A stretch of 64,000 nt of DNA from positions 34,136,668 through 34,200,667 of the forward strand of contig NC_092569.1 of assembly GCF_037975245.1 (NCBI RefSeq). The letters run 5' to 3'. Both the position numbers and the translations under genes were made by a program. Below the pieces are notes generated by a model. That model made no database searches. It saw nothing but the letters and a program-made list of their open reading frames with translations, and was not told where the DNA came from. Source of the DNA: Apostichopus japonicus (lineage: Eukaryota; Echinodermata; Holothuroidea; Aspidochirotida; Stichopodidae). Positions 24,584 to 37,200 of the stretch are shown in pieces (the first letter of the stretch is position 1; each line of letters begins with the position of its first letter).

Positions 24584-26338
24584 AGAGGCCATGACACGAA
24601 AAATCGAACGAATCTAGAGTAATTCCCCCAAAGACTTTGATAAAATTTATTTTGAAAACTGTTCTCACCCTTAATTAAAACCCCATGAAGCACTAATGAG
24701 TAATTAACTGGTTTTAAAATCCGCACCCGGAAGCAGACCTCTGAAAAACGTGATTTCCTAACAACACAACGATGATGTCATGTTAGGAACAGAAGTGCTA
24801 ACCACAGACACTGAATGCGCGACGATCATGCCGTCACATACAGACACAGTAACACTCCGTGAAAACCCACGGAATATGCTACATCGCTACAACTTTCAAG
24901 TTTTTACAATCTTGTACAATATCTTACGTAAATGCCGGTCCGTTGTGTTGTTGGGGGATTTTGTTATAACATGGAGGTAAAAATAGATAACCATGTGCAA
25001 TTAGCCTTCATCGATCGCCGAAGGACGACAAAACACGGCGATATATAAAGGTAGCCAAGGCTACAGCTATACAGTACCTACCACTAATAGCAATAGGCAA
25101 GGGCTATAGCCATGCATATGTCTAAGTTACTGTACTGGTACAGTTTCGTGAAAATCAGTGCAATCATGTTTGGCTAACACTTTGGAAGCAGTGATTGAAA
25201 ATATAGTATAACTTACTTAAGAAAAGAAGAGGGCTTGATATTGTTGTACTTTATGATAAATTGTATGCAGTAAGTTGTTTATACTGCTGGTAGGCTATAT
25301 ACTGTATCAGTATTTCATGCTCATGTAAAACTTGGCACAAAAAAATGAAAAATAACTGAAGCCCGAGGTCAAAGGGACCGCAAAAAACTTTGCAACGAAG
25401 AAATCACTGTGCTATTGAATGCGTATGTTATTTGGCAACTCTAAATGTACAGAGAAACAAACTGTGAGATCAAAAATCCTATTCAGTATCAGCTTCCCCC
25501 AACATTTCAATTTTTTTCTTCAACTCAGTAAACTTTGCTTTCAAACAATAATTCAAATCATTCGTGATATTCTTAGAAAACTTGAACTTCGGTTGCCGCA
25601 ATTGGTTCTGGATCCGCCATTTCACAGGAAATTTCGATTTAATATCGCACTTCAGGGGCGTCGGAACTATTTTTGATTGGTACGGCAGAAGAGAGTGTGG
25701 CCATCTATCATAATTATCGGGCGGACGTTTGGTATAGGCCAAACTACGCTACGCGCCACCATGATTGGCGCGTAGCGTAATGGAGAAAATTTTGAAAAAT
25801 GCCTCCCAGATTGCAGGAAATGGCACTTCCCGAGCTTGAAAACAAGACCCCTGCCATGCCAGAGTAGTCACATTTAGCCTACTTGCCGTCATCATTATTG
25901 AAAATTATTTAAAAATATACCTCCCAGATTATTTTTTGGCATTTTTTTTTTCTTAGTCCTACTTTTTTTTGCGCCGTGAATATTGGTCCGGCGTTCGCCG
26001 GACCTGCCGTACCGGCTCCGACGCCCCTGCACTTGTGATCGGTGTTTTGTATAGTAACTACTAGTGGTATGTGTACTTGTCTAATGTGTACGTGTATGGT
26101 ATGTTCGGAGGATCGGAAACAGCGACAACAAATCGTGTTCCTAACATGACGTCACATGACGTTATGCGATCGGAAACTTTTCGAGCAAACAGAGTTTCAA
26201 ACGCCGAAGAGGATCAATTCATTCTCAACTTTCGACTTGAAAAATCAAGTTTTTAGCTGGCAGAATGGTTGATACATGTTGTAGAGAACATTCTTTGATG
26301 GATCCCAAATATATAGGACTTTCGTGTCATGGCCACTC
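24584..26338. mobile_element. TIR element with 3-bp TAA duplication (Harbinger-like)
   Basis: The ends are AGAGGCCATGACACGAAA on the left and the complement of GAGTGGCCATGACACGAAA on the right. TAA lies at both flanks (24581-24583 and 26339-26341), as PIF/Harbinger elements produce. There is no transposase. It contains a nested 377-bp element at 25653-26029. A segment near 25350-25600 is related to 56930-57230. Confidence 0.7.
25653..26029. mobile_element. 377-bp element, CAGGGGCGT ends, 5-bp TSD
   Basis: Ends CAGGGGCGTCGG and CCGACGCCCCTG, with CACTT on both sides (25648-25652 and 26030-26034). It holds the best version of the hairpin core: TACGCTACGCGCCA pairs fully with TGGCGCGTAGCGTA around a 7-nt loop at about 25745-25780. 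Confidence 0.82.
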
Positions 26339-26614
26339 TAAGAGTTTGTTCAGTTTGACCAATCAGTGTCCAGGACTCTGTGCATTCTCTGTCACGTCCG
26401 AAACTGGCGTGATTTGTGATTGACAGTTTAGTTCTGATGGTGTTAGTCATCATTCCTTCGTTTATATTGCAGACACATGTTATCTAGAGTATTGTTTATA
26501 AACATCACACAATATAGCCTAACTTTGGTCTACGTTATAAAGGACCAAACGCCGAACTTGCTTCTTCGTGATCGAAAGAACTAAAAAGGGTTGCAGTAAC
26601 AAAGACCCCTCAAT

Positions 26615-27261
26615 CAAGGGCGGCGGAAGCACTTTTAATCTGCAGATTAAGGGGGGCACCGACATCAAAGGGCACTTTGCAGAAATTCGATTGGACTGAC
26701 GCAGCCTTATATTTAGTACCCTTATAACTCTTATTGTATTATCTTATTTGCGTATACACATCACTCCATCAACGCCCCCCCCCCCCCCTCCTTCAAGGAA
26801 AATATGCTTACTAGCACTGCAATATCCAATGTGCAAATTGGAAAACAAGGAACAAGTTTTCTTTTGAGACAAAATGAGGTGAAATCATGCTAGCTGCTAA
26901 TGTAGGAATCTTCCGAATTAGAGTTGATTTCTTGTTAATATCTTAACCAATTTTTCCATTCGAAATAGCTTTGAGTTTGACCCACAGAAATTCATTAAAA
27001 GTCAGGGGCGTAGCCAGGATTTGCAAAGTTATATGCATGACTATCTGAGTGGAGCGCCACCATCGGTTGGCGCGGAGCGTATTTGGTTTTACAAACCCCT
27101 CAGATGGCCGGAAACGGCCCTTCCCGAGTGTTCATTCTCGGGTTCCCTGGCCTCTTGCTTACTTGAGACACCTCAATTTTTATGTAGAAAAAGGGCACAT
27201 TTTTAACCTGAGGAAAAGTGGGGGCACGTGCCCCCTGTGCCCCCCGGTTCCGCCGCCCTTG
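26615..27261. mobile_element. hAT-like element, 8-bp TSD CCCTCAAT
   Basis: Ends CAAGGGCGGCGGAA and TTCCGCCGCCCTTG, flanked by CCCTCAAT at 26607-26614 and 27262-27269. Inside, from 27002, is the start of another element type (CAGGGGCGTAGCCAGGATTT) followed by a hairpin core copy at 27035-27132. Confidence 0.87.
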
Positions 27262-27269
27262 CCCTCAAT

Positions 27270-29831
27270 CGAATATGAACAACTAACTTTAACCTTCACC
27301 ACGCACTACAATGACAAGTGCTTGTATACAAATTCAGTTGTTCCAATTCATAGCAGTTGTCTTTCTTATCTAGTTGACAGTCTCATTACGAGCTCGCTAT
27401 CTTGAACTGTGAAAGTTTTTATGCAAATGAAATCGGCCTGCGTAGCTGGTCATTATAATTAAGCAATCACCTGTTTCTTTGCTATACTTGTTATTCTCTT
27501 TGGCTCAGGAAGTCATTATGTTTAATGCTCCTTTGCTATATAGGTCTTGTTTGCATTTTACAAAGCTATGTGTTGCCTCCGTTTTATTTTATGGCCGAAC
27601 CACGCTTTGCCTTTTACGTTACCCAAAAATAAAGAAGTATGTGGAAAAACTAGATATTGACAGGTATTCCTATATTTTGCTCTATGTTGATCTAACGGTA
27701 GATTAAATCCATATATGAAGATTACAATGGTACACAATGTTCGTACACTGCTCCTGGGAAGGGGTCTAAAATTGGTTTAAAGTAGAAGGGTCTAAAATCG
27801 CTTCAATTGCCAGGATGTTTGTACCACACTTACTTCCAATTTACAATTTGTGTACTCTGCCATCCAAGCCATTAAAAAAAGACAGATTTTGTTTCATAAC
27901 ATATCTGAAAGATTTTCTCTTTTGGCAACTTTCCTGAGATAGAACAACATCGAGCGAATTGATATAGACTCAAGGGCACAAAACATTGAACTCGAGTCCT
28001 GGGAACGAGTAATATACAGCCACGTCTCACAATAAACCAATGTTCGACAGTATTTAAGATGAGGGGATGAGTTCGAGAACTTAGGTAAACTGAGAAAACA
28101 AATATGGAGACTCTAAGTAGTAATTCACGAGAGGTCCGTGGTGACACCCGGTGAAAGGGACCGAGCTTTTAGACAAGTAACTTGGACTTGAACAAAACGT
28201 ACGTGGCGTTACCGTTTCTCGCAGGCGACACTTTAAGTATGGGAATTGTTCATGACGTTATTTTTATAAAGCAATCCGCTCACGATATCCTTACCCCACT
28301 ACCCCACCCCCACCCCACCCTTAACACACTATCACAACGACGGAGTAAGTACTTCACGATATGATTCGTGTTCCTGCAGCCTGCCTCGTGGGAAGAGGTC
28401 CTCACCCTTCGCAGTGCATATAGATTCGAAACTCGTAAGCCTTGGGAGAGAAGAATAAAATGTATTGATTACAGAAGTGAATATTCTCTGGTGTTCTTTT
28501 CAACCTGTGCTTGTCGATTGTGATTCCTGTTCTGTCTTCGGACACAATCAATATTTACCTCATTGTTATAAAGTTATGAAGACTAAAGAATCCGTATAGG
28601 ATGATCTCGTGGGGCGAAAATGGTAGTAAAACATGTCAGCTGTTACTATCCAGTAATAGTGAAGCATGATTCAATGATGCGTTCACGTATCGGGTTATAG
28701 GACCCAGTCATAGGTCGGTATTACGATAATACCACAACATATTATGGTCCACTTGTTATCAGATGAGCATACATACCGCCACAAGTTCTAAGACTCCAAG
28801 AACTTATGCAGAAGGTAAAACCCCTCCCCCACCCCCACCGCCCCACTTCATTTCCCTCCATATGCCACTTCCACTCTTTATATGTATTATGTATCACTTT
28901 ATGGCTACGACCGATTATTTGCTAACCAGTTGTCAGTGTCTACGAACTTATTTTCAAGGGGGAAAAAAAGCAGCTCACCTGCACTGCATGACGCGAAACT
29001 ATAACGCTAACGCTAAAAACATTTACAAACTTACACCCGAGCAAATGCATGATCGGTTTTAGTGTTCCAGGCCAATCAATTTGTGATACCTTCATGATTG
29101 CTTCACCCAGCAGTATTCGATATAATTGCCAGAAGAATGATAGGCTGCTGCTACAATACGGCAAATGAAACGTTAACGTGAATCCTTTGATTCATTTGAA
29201 ATATACGTATGCCTTAAGTTGTGACATGGGCTTAGGAGACGGAACGCTTGAGAGGGCAAAGAGACGCCCGTCCCCCTTACCCACACCACCATTCTTACAC
29301 GGAATTATGTTTTCATGCAAAGTAAGTCATAATCGGGGCTTAACATCATTGACTGAAAATTCTGAGCAGATGTTTGGCGCAGATCCTACCCGGTTCCTTG
29401 AAATGGTTGCCCTGTAACAGTTCAGCTATAAGACTCTTACCATCAATACAGCTGCATTACGTTTGTTTAAAGTTAAATACTCCACAAGTTTAACGTGTGA
29501 CAAATATGAGAGAAAAATACGGAGGAAATGGGTAATATAACTGTAGACTGTGACAGAAACTAGCACTGACCTCCGAATTGCCGAGGTTAAAGTACGGAAA
29601 ATACAAGAAAACTTAACACCACTGACAACAAAAATAAACAAGAAGCGTATAAGACCAATATCATGTAATGTATTCCTGCATAGTTTATTTTGATAATAAA
29701 ATGTATTAAGTCTTTAAAGTAATATTTTAATTTGATTAAAAAATGATATGTTACTTGCACTATTAATGTATGGTTTGATGGGAGAATGCAGTATATATGA
29801 ATAACGTCATTTGATTTCTGATGTCATTATT

Positions 29832-29838
<7 letters not shown>
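27270..29838. other. Intergenic, mostly unassigned
   Basis: Contains a ~130-bp repeat at 27735-27870 that shares GCTCCTGGGAAG and GGGGTCTAAAATTG with 42955-43020 on the other strand. No gene is recognised. Confidence 0.4.
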
Positions 29839-29901
<63 letters not shown>

Positions 29902-29948
29902 TATATTTATGTATAAATATATATATGTATATATATATATATAAATAA

Positions 29949-30002
<54 letters not shown>
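29839..30002. repeat. (TA)n microsatellite
   Basis: About 160 bp of TA with occasional TTTATG or AAATAA interruptions. Confidence 0.93.
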
Positions 30003-30006
<4 letters not shown>

Positions 30007-30591
30007 ATTGTTTACTGGCTCCAGACAGCATTGTAACCGTAGGAATGAGGAAAGTTAAATGCGACACGTGATAAAGTCACATATTTAATCTTATGTATCC
30101 AGGACTACCGGTACTGCGATTTTAGTAATACAAAACAACATACTGTTTACTAAAATATTACTTGCGTATGTACTTAACAAATGCTGTATTGTCCGTTCTG
30201 CACTTTGAATTCGTTTGACTGTTAATACAGTACAGAGTGGTATTAGTCATGAAAACACATGTAAGTTACTCGTCAGAGTCCACTGTGAGGTTGGCTTTGA
30301 CAGATGACTGCTATTGACAACTATTTATAGCGTTAATATTAGTTAACAGTTGCAGCAAGTTATCACACCCAGTTGGGACATTTTTTTCTACACTGTAGTG
30401 TCATGTCCCTCTCCAGAGCACTCGTATTGTCAGTACGAGCAGTGTATATGTATATCATGTTTCTATCAGATCAAGGTTAGGAACTGTTTGTACTGTCAAC
30501 ATCAGTGCTTTGAGAGCATGATATTGGAGTACAGTTTAGGAAGTTATTAGCATTTGGAAATAGTCCAAACTGGCTGGCAAGTTACATTCTC
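30003..30591. other. 3' flank of the 458-aa gene, nothing assigned
   Basis: This region should contain the 3' untranslated region of the minus-strand gene. I could not place a polyadenylation signal with confidence. Confidence 0.3.
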
Positions 30592-31968
30592 TCATGAATA
30601 TGTATTTCTACTTGACCAAGTCCTCTGTGAAGTTGAAGTTGAGAGGTGACTAGATATTGGACTTGATTGATGAGGTAAATTAACTGCTGTTCGCAAAGCA
30701 CTGACTTGCAATGACGGTTGAGTAATTGCCATTTCAAATCCTTCCCATGCTCGAGAAGGGGGCGTGGTTATAAGTCGCCTCTGTCCACGCCCACTTCCTA
30801 TCCTTCTGGTTGTTGCAGACCCATTTGCGGATAGATTGAATGAATTGACGTTACTGTGATCTGGACCATCAATTGCATATGCATCAATAGTAGAACATCT
30901 GGATGGTGTCCTATTCGGTACGTTACCATTGAAATCTTTATCATTTGCATATTCATCACTATTAGATTTATATAAATCACTTCTACCATGGGCCGACAGG
31001 CGCATTTGTTCATCTTTACCAGTATTTACCCTGGAAGTCATGTAGCGGTTATTAAGTTGAATTTGCTCTGATGTGACGATTGGTAATCGACCTGTACCTC
31101 CATCAAGGGGCTCTGGTCTGGGCGTGGCTAGCGAAGCAGATCTTAACCTTTCTGGGCCATGCGAGAAACGACCCCCATGGTGAGAGTTTGAGAGGTTATT
31201 TTGTGTATATGAATAACTCTGAACACGAGATGGAGAGCTCTGAACTCTGGTCCGTGTTTGCTGACTACCGTAAACTGAATTAGCTGAGATATCCCGCTCA
31301 CCTGTGACTCCATTTGAAATCGTTTCTAACATTTCGGCGTCCCTTGGGAAATATTGCTCCTCCCCATTTCTCGGTGACTCCTCCCCTATTGCATCAGTTA
31401 TCTGTTTAAGATTTGCGGCAGCTCGGCTCATTACCGGCTCATGCCTCTCTGTTGCAGCACTTTCCGTTAATGATTGCGTTAAGCGCGCGCTACTACTGAT
31501 AGTGGGAGATGCATACTGCGGCACGCGTCGTGCGTTTCTGTATCCTGAGGTCCGTTGCCTGTTTGGGCTCGGAGAAGACACATGCCGATTGTTCGCTGAA
31601 CCAAATATATCAATAATCCTTTTTGCACTCAGGTTAGCAGCACCAACAAGATACCTATCTCGAGTTTTGATATCAAGTGGACGGGGTAGCAAACTTCGTT
31701 GATTTTGACCCCGATTAAGTAGACTAGAATAATGCGCCGGGGGTCCCATGTTGTTATAGGCTGGTCTCCTTTCGTACACAGGAATCCTATTCGGAATGGT
31801 GTGAATCTTAAGCTGCATGTCGAAGGTCACCCGTTTCCTAGGACGGGATTTTCGTGACTGGTCATTGCAGTCACCGTCATCCTTTGGATGAAGCACGCCC
31901 TCGGTTATCGTAGAAGCCGGAAATGGCGTTTTAGGAGATTGAGCAACCAACATTTCGTCATCAGACAT
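30592..31968 (-). CDS. Disordered 458-aa protein with RVTF (PP1-docking-like) motif
   Basis: One open frame from ATG at 31968 (MSDDEMLVAQ) to TGA at 30592-30594. The frame extends 14 codons further upstream, but those start at a GTG. The protein is rich in Ser, Arg, Asn, Thr and Pro with almost no hydrophobic clusters, so it is probably largely disordered. Residues 39-49 are basic and end in RVTF (46-49), matching the RVxF docking motif for protein phosphatase 1, with basic residues before it as in many true sites. I see no globular domain and do not recognise the family. A splice acceptor at 32034 and two short upstream reading frames precede the start. Long uninterrupted frame and biased composition support a real gene; the function is open. 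Confidence 0.65.
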   Translation of the reverse strand: MSDDEMLVAQSPKTPFPASTITEGVLHPKDDGDCNDQSRKSRPRKRVTFDMQLKIHTIPNRIPVYERRPAYNNMGPPAHYSSLLNRGQNQRSLLPRPLDIKTRDRYLVGAANLSAKRIIDIFGSANNRHVSSPSPNRQRTSGYRNARRVPQYASPTISSSARLTQSLTESAATERHEPVMSRAAANLKQITDAIGEESPRNGEEQYFPRDAEMLETISNGVTGERDISANSVYGSQQTRTRVQSSPSRVQSYSYTQNNLSNSHHGGRFSHGPERLRSASLATPRPEPLDGGTGRLPIVTSEQIQLNNRYMTSRVNTGKDEQMRLSAHGRSDLYKSNSDEYANDKDFNGNVPNRTPSRCSTIDAYAIDGPDHSNVNSFNLSANGSATTRRIGSGRGQRRLITTPPSRAWEGFEMAITQPSLQVSALRTAVNLPHQSSPISSHLSTSTSQRTWSSRNTYS

Positions 31969-32033
31969 TCTGCTTCTCAAAAGAATAAAGCTGCATTTTA
32001 TTTTTGTCACTTAAACCCGACGTCACTCATTTC
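31961..32033 (-). promoter_or_regulatory. 5' leader with two upstream reading frames
   Basis: Downstream of a good acceptor (TGTCTCTTTTCAG, exon from 32033) the leader has an 8-codon frame (ATG 32030, TGA 32007-32009). A 12-codon frame follows (ATG 31996) whose TGA (31961-31963) overlaps the main ATG region. This layout normally lowers translation of the main frame. The exon boundary is inferred. Confidence 0.5.
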
Positions 32034-32049
32034 CTGAAAAGAGACAAGT

Positions 32050-33456
32050 CGACTTTTAAATAGTGAGGTAAAGGAAGCCTGCCTTTTTTCATCGTTCATT
32101 ATTTTATAAAAGTCAATGTTTAGTCATATTTTATTCCCAGTCGGTGTTCAAGGTATCCTGACGAATAACTGAACAGACGATCCTCCGCGAAATGCTCTCC
32201 AGTTTCCTTCAATGACGATTGAACACACCCTCCGTTCGGAATTATAACCAATTAAATATACTGTTCTCGTGTCACTGTGTGCTATATTCCTCTTTATTTG
32301 ATCCAAGAACTAGTTTCCTTCAATGGTTGAACACACCCACCGTTCGGAATTAACCCATTAATGTGCCTGTGTACTATATAATTTCCTTTAGTTGATCCAA
32401 GTACTAGTGTTGTGCTGTACAAAGTTCACCTTGTGTGTTCGATACACACGTTCAACATCAATATTGCCTCCAACCTATCATACAGTCTTTCCTCCATTTG
32501 GTCTGGTCTATCCGATTTCTTGTTAGGAATTTCTGCTTTGTTTCCATAGAGAATTAACCTTTGATTTCTCCGAGGAATCTGGAAAATGATGATGATACTT
32601 AAACCAGGATTCTTTTGTTGTAACAGAGATTGGATCCTTGAAGTGTACTTTAGACAAACAAAAACCCACCGACTCGAGACGAAGACGACTCTCTCATGTA
32701 GCAAGACACTGAGAACTCAACTCCACGTCCAACCAACGCTGTAAAAAAAAAAAAAAAAAAAAAAAATGTTAAGTCCTCAAGAAGTTGTGTCCATTAACAA
32801 TTAGAGTATTAGCAAATGAATGACCATAACTGATATAACTATACTTGGCCATATTTATGATATTACCTTCTGTGAAAGATGAAGTCATTTAAATCTCCTA
32901 TACCAAGCCTTTCATCGAGACAAGATTGCATTTTACAGCACACGCAACTATACTGTAGTCTTAGCTTATAGCAAGCATGTAAAGCTCTATATCATATAGA
33001 ATGATAATGATACCAGGGAATCATAGGTTATGATATGTTATAATTCCATCTCTTTTGTTTGTCTGTAATTTGGGGTGGGGTGGGGTGGGGGTGGGGTGGT
33101 AGGGTGCGGGTGAGATATCGGGGAAATTCATCGCTTTCGTGTAGGGTACTGCGGGAGGATCGAGGTTTTCTTTATAATGGATATGCAATGCGATACTTAC
33201 TCGATTAAACAACAAATGGATCTGTTTGTGGATAAAGTAAACTATATTATAAGCTTATATATATACCGTACAGCAGGTAGATTTTAAGTTAACAAATTCC
33301 GCCACCAATCAAATTCAGCGCAGTATATAGTTTTCACGAATCTTGAAATCTCGTCAACAACTGATACGGTCAACTTGTAGGAATTTACACACACAAAGAA
33401 AAAGCCATTTACGTCCAGACTTTTTCGTATGCTACTAACTAATAAGGCAGTGGATA
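32050..33456. other. Intergenic or upstream intron; short direct duplications
   Basis: Around 32205-32410 two copies of a ~90-bp segment share TTTCCTTCAATG, GAACACACCC, CCGTTCGGAATTA and TTGATCCAAG. A 24-bp poly(A) run lies at 32743-32766. No exon is recognised. Confidence 0.4.
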
Positions 33457-33668
33457 TATAGCCGTCAGACGGTTCCCGATTCCAGGTTACTATTTAGCCG
33501 TCACTTCAAAACAAAACACACAATAAACGAAAAAAAAAATGAAAAAGAAAAAAAAAAACTGAAAAAGAAAAAATCACAAGTCCGCAAGATTGATAACTAC
33601 GCATGTCAGACGGAAGTGACGGCTAAATACAGTAGTTAACTGGAATCGGAACCGTCTGACGGCTATAT
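33457..33668. mobile_element. 212-bp MITE with ~50-bp inverted ends
   Basis: Left GCCGTCAGACGGTTCC...TTTAGCCGTCACTTC and right GAAGTGACGGCTAAA...GGAACCGTCTGACGGC are inverted over about 50 bp with few differences. They enclose an A-rich centre. TATATA flanks both sides, compatible with a TA duplication. Confidence 0.85.
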
Positions 33669-34159
33669 ATACACTTCGTATTAAACTAAGACAGAAATTC
33701 ATTGAGTTCTACTATGCAAATATTGTACTGGCTTAATACGTAAGTACTAAATTAGTTAATATTTGAAAATGTAATATGGGTGGTGTCATATATATATTTA
33801 ACTGTTTTATGAATGATGAGGTGTAATTGAAAACAATATATGTTTCTTAAGTCTACCTAATGTACGGTAATTTCATGAACTACTGTATACATAAGGAAGG
33901 TCACAATTCAAAGATTTGCAAATGAGAAAGAAAAAAAGACACATTACATTTTCTGTTCTGGACTATAAATGGTGACGACACAGTGATATGATACCATCAT
34001 GTGAATATGATCAGGATAATACAAACCTAATGCAACCGAATTCAATATGCAGTGGAAGTATAAATTCTGAAATATTGACAATTTTGGGACGATTGACATA
34101 GAAATAACAATATAACCTAATATCAATTTACCACAACTGGGTGCCTATGCATGTATTTG

Positions 34160-34220
<61 letters not shown>

Positions 34221-34542
34221 TTCTATATTTTAGTGAATTAATCAGCATGTTCATGTATGTCTTAATTACCACCATTTATAACATTTTGTTTAATATCTAC
34301 CTTTAGAGGTATCAATTGTCTAGACTATGTTTTTGTGCCCAAGCTCCAAACCTCTGACGCGATCTCAACGCAGGTGGGTGGTGGATGGGGCGAGAGGAGG
34401 GGAGGGAGGGGGGATGAGACGAGGATAAGAACAGCACTACAAAAATGTCACGGTTTACAATCTTAGTATGTTCTTCCTTACTGGTAGCTTCATATCTTTT
34501 ACTGTACAACTTACATAGGTTACCGTATATGAGTTTAGTAGT
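33669..34542. other. Intergenic with (TA)n
   Basis: A TA microsatellite occupies 34161-34217 and a GGGAGG-rich stretch 34370-34425. Nothing else is assigned. Confidence 0.45.
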
Positions 34543-34554
34543 TACCATCATGTG

Positions 34555-34746
34555 ATCGCTTCTCGGCCTTTTGGCTAAGATCATGTGTAGTATCTGTTCC
34601 CTTTCGAGGGGAATGGTGATGCACACCCGACGATGATCACACAGTCACAGTCCCGATGCAAGGGGACTGGGGCTGAGAGCGGATCAATCGTTTGGTAGTT
34701 TGGTTTTCGTGCCCAGGACCTTCCTGGGCGACTTTTTCTTAAAAAG
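34555..34746 (+). ncRNA. U2 snRNA-headed retroposed sequence (192 bp)
   Basis: The first ~45 nt match the 5' end of U2 snRNA almost exactly: ATCGCTTCTCGGCC, TTTTGGCTAAGATCA and the branch-site pairing region TGTAGTATCTGTTC. After that it is unlike U2. It has a new stem (TTCCC with GGGAA), AGTCCC pairing with GGGACT, and a perfect GCCCAGG/CCTGGGC hairpin (about 34712-34730), and ends TTTTTCTTAAAAAG. TACCATCATGTG (34543-34554) and TACCATCATGCG (34747-34758) flank it, a 12-bp target duplication with one change. No typical Sm site is evident. It is a retroposon: either a U2-derived SINE or a chimera made by template switching. Confidence 0.75.
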
Positions 34747-34758
34747 TACCATCATGCG

Positions 34759-37009
34759 AAAGTTATATGCAATTGATACCTATAGTAAGCTATTGTTACG
34801 GTATCCCTCTCGTAAAGAATATCTTGTTAAATGGTGTTTTTTTAAAATGTTATTTCAAGAGACCAGAAACGCCTTATTATTAAACCGAAAAATTCTCAAT
34901 ATTACTTACCTATAAACAACAAATCAAACACTATACATAGCCTTTTATTATTTTGTACATGATCACTTAGCATTTCTTAAATAAGTTTTAACTTACCTCA
35001 TAAATAACCACTCGTTAGTGTGACATTAACCAGTACGCTGAGAGCACCGTATCTTCATTTATTAATCCTCTCTGCTACAGAATCCATATGAGAAAGAATA
35101 CTATATACGTTATCACAGTACAACTTGTTATCTCAGAGGGACTTGAATTCTAGAACGGTAACGTGAATTGACAAATTTACATTAGCAAGTATATAACCTT
35201 TTCCCGTCGTCTCAAAAGTCAATGCAAATATTTACGCCATCCTTAGACTAAGCACACATAATGTTGTATCTAACATGTATTATTGGAAGAAGCCTGCACA
35301 GAGATATAGTATCCCCCTCTGTTGCTAAACACAACACACAACAAAAGGTCCTTGATAAAGCCCCGCCTATTGTCCTATCGTCTCTTTTGTTCAATTTAGT
35401 TTCTTTGGCCGATCGATAGGAGGGTTTGAAAGCTACTCTGCCTGTAGATATGTACACTTTCATTACAGTATTCAGTGCGATGTACGGTCTACAGTAGGCG
35501 ACCTAGCTTATAATCCAAATTAGATTAAATCCTAAACATAAATACAGACAAACCCGTAGTGGTGCTATTGTAAGCCGAAGACTATCAACATCTGACGTCA
35601 CAAAGCTGCTGTTAATAGACTATGTCAACTCGACGTGAAGGCTGAATGATGAAGCCTATAGGTTTGCATTCTTATTTGGCTTAGTGACCCAAATTTTCAC
35701 CTTCATTATCTTGCCGACACTGCAATAGCGGATGTTACAACATGAGGAAAGACTCTTCGGGGAGGAGCTAGCATCAGACCCTTCGAGAAACTTTGATGTG
35801 ACTAATGATGCAGTTCTGTTGCAAAACAGTACAATATTTTTCACCTTTTTCCCCACAAATATCGTCTTTTTCCAGATATGATTTTTTTGCAACCCTTCCA
35901 ATTTCTTGGGACAAGTCTAAAAGGGGCTACGACGTCCACTTTGGGCATCAGGGTTCAAAGTGATGGCTGTATACACAAAATAAATATTGATATTTTGTAG
36001 ACGGTCAAAGGTCACCTTCTTGCAGGCCATGCATGCTGTATTTCCTTATTGCATTTAATTTATAAGAAATGTTGCTTTAAACATCCGAGGCTCGTGAATA
36101 TTAATGTGACTAAACTACTTCGATCAACACGTCAGACGATCCATACATCAATTAATAGGAAAACAAGATAGCCTCAAGTAACATATTAACAATGTATAAT
36201 TATACACATGTATTTCAAGTGCGACGGTTACTTAGGCTACGTGTAATTTATTCTTGACAGAAGTCAAACGGAAATACTTTCGCATAATAATGTATTTCTC
36301 CCTTTTTCTTAACTTGCTCTTAAGCATTGCTACAGTAATATTGTCGGTATCGCAGTGAAATTCAATTATGCCTCTCACATGTGAAAGCATTGTTAGTGAA
36401 ACTATACGTAAGCGTTACCATAGCAATTATTACTAAATGAATGGACATCTAGCAATTCTTAACGGTTGGCATGGTGATCGACTCGGGTAATTTTAACCTT
36501 ATAAAGGGATACTCCAAGTTTGATAGATTGTATTTTCGATGCTAAGATTTAATGTTTTGAAATTTATTGATTCGGATTCAGATATAAGTACATTGCGCAA
36601 TAATTTGGGATGGAGTCATATATAGACAACTTACCTTGCAATTTGAAATTAAAGTGTATTTTATCCTATCATCGTTTCCTTTAGGGACATATCTTTAGTT
36701 CATACTTATTGCTTTTGGAGTAGTTCGTAAACGTGGGACTGTACCTTACAAGACTAATCCATAAAAGATATGTATAGTCTATACTGGCATGTTATGATTC
36801 GCAGCGGTATCAATAATAATTTGCAGCAACCTATATGTGTTTAGCGCCCTCTATTCACATTTACTATACCTTTCTAGGGAGCAGGCACGACCCATTTCTA
36901 ACATAAAAAGTTTGATAATTTCTTCTTTTTTTTTGGGGGGGGGGGTGCTTACAAAGTTTTTGGGGTGGGAGGAGGTTGGAGATTAGGCCCTTCTTTGTCG
37001 TACCACGAT
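34759..37009. other. Intergenic, nothing recognised
   Basis: No open frame with recognisable content, no clear splice-site-bounded exon and no paired element ends were found. A poly(T)-poly(G) run lies at 36926-36946. Confidence 0.35.
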
Positions 37010-37200
37010 TAATTGCTCCATTGACTTACACACTAACTTCGTCACTTTCGAAAGTCCTATAAAGAATATAGATAGAAGGTTCCACCTGACATATCCTACC
37101 CACCACGTGACAGCAGATAGTTTGGGCTACATCATAGCACATTCATTTTTTGCCACCATTACCATTTTATATTTGAGCTAGAAGAGATATAGTAGGTCCT
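37010..37200 (+). repeat. Interspersed repeat copy B (CATTGACTTACACACTAA family)
   Basis: Diverged relative of 18290-18520. It shares CCATTGACTTACACACTAA, CGTCACTTTC, CATATCCTACC and GAGCTAGAAGAG in the same order. Confidence 0.6.

Noticed and set aside
32426-32704. Minus-strand 92-codon frame upstream of the 458-aa gene
   Set aside because: No similarity recognised, no supporting splice sites or composition; probably chance.
34312-34626. Minus-strand 104-codon frame overlapping the U2-like head
   Set aside because: It runs through a G-rich simple repeat and antisense to the U2-like sequence, with no domain.
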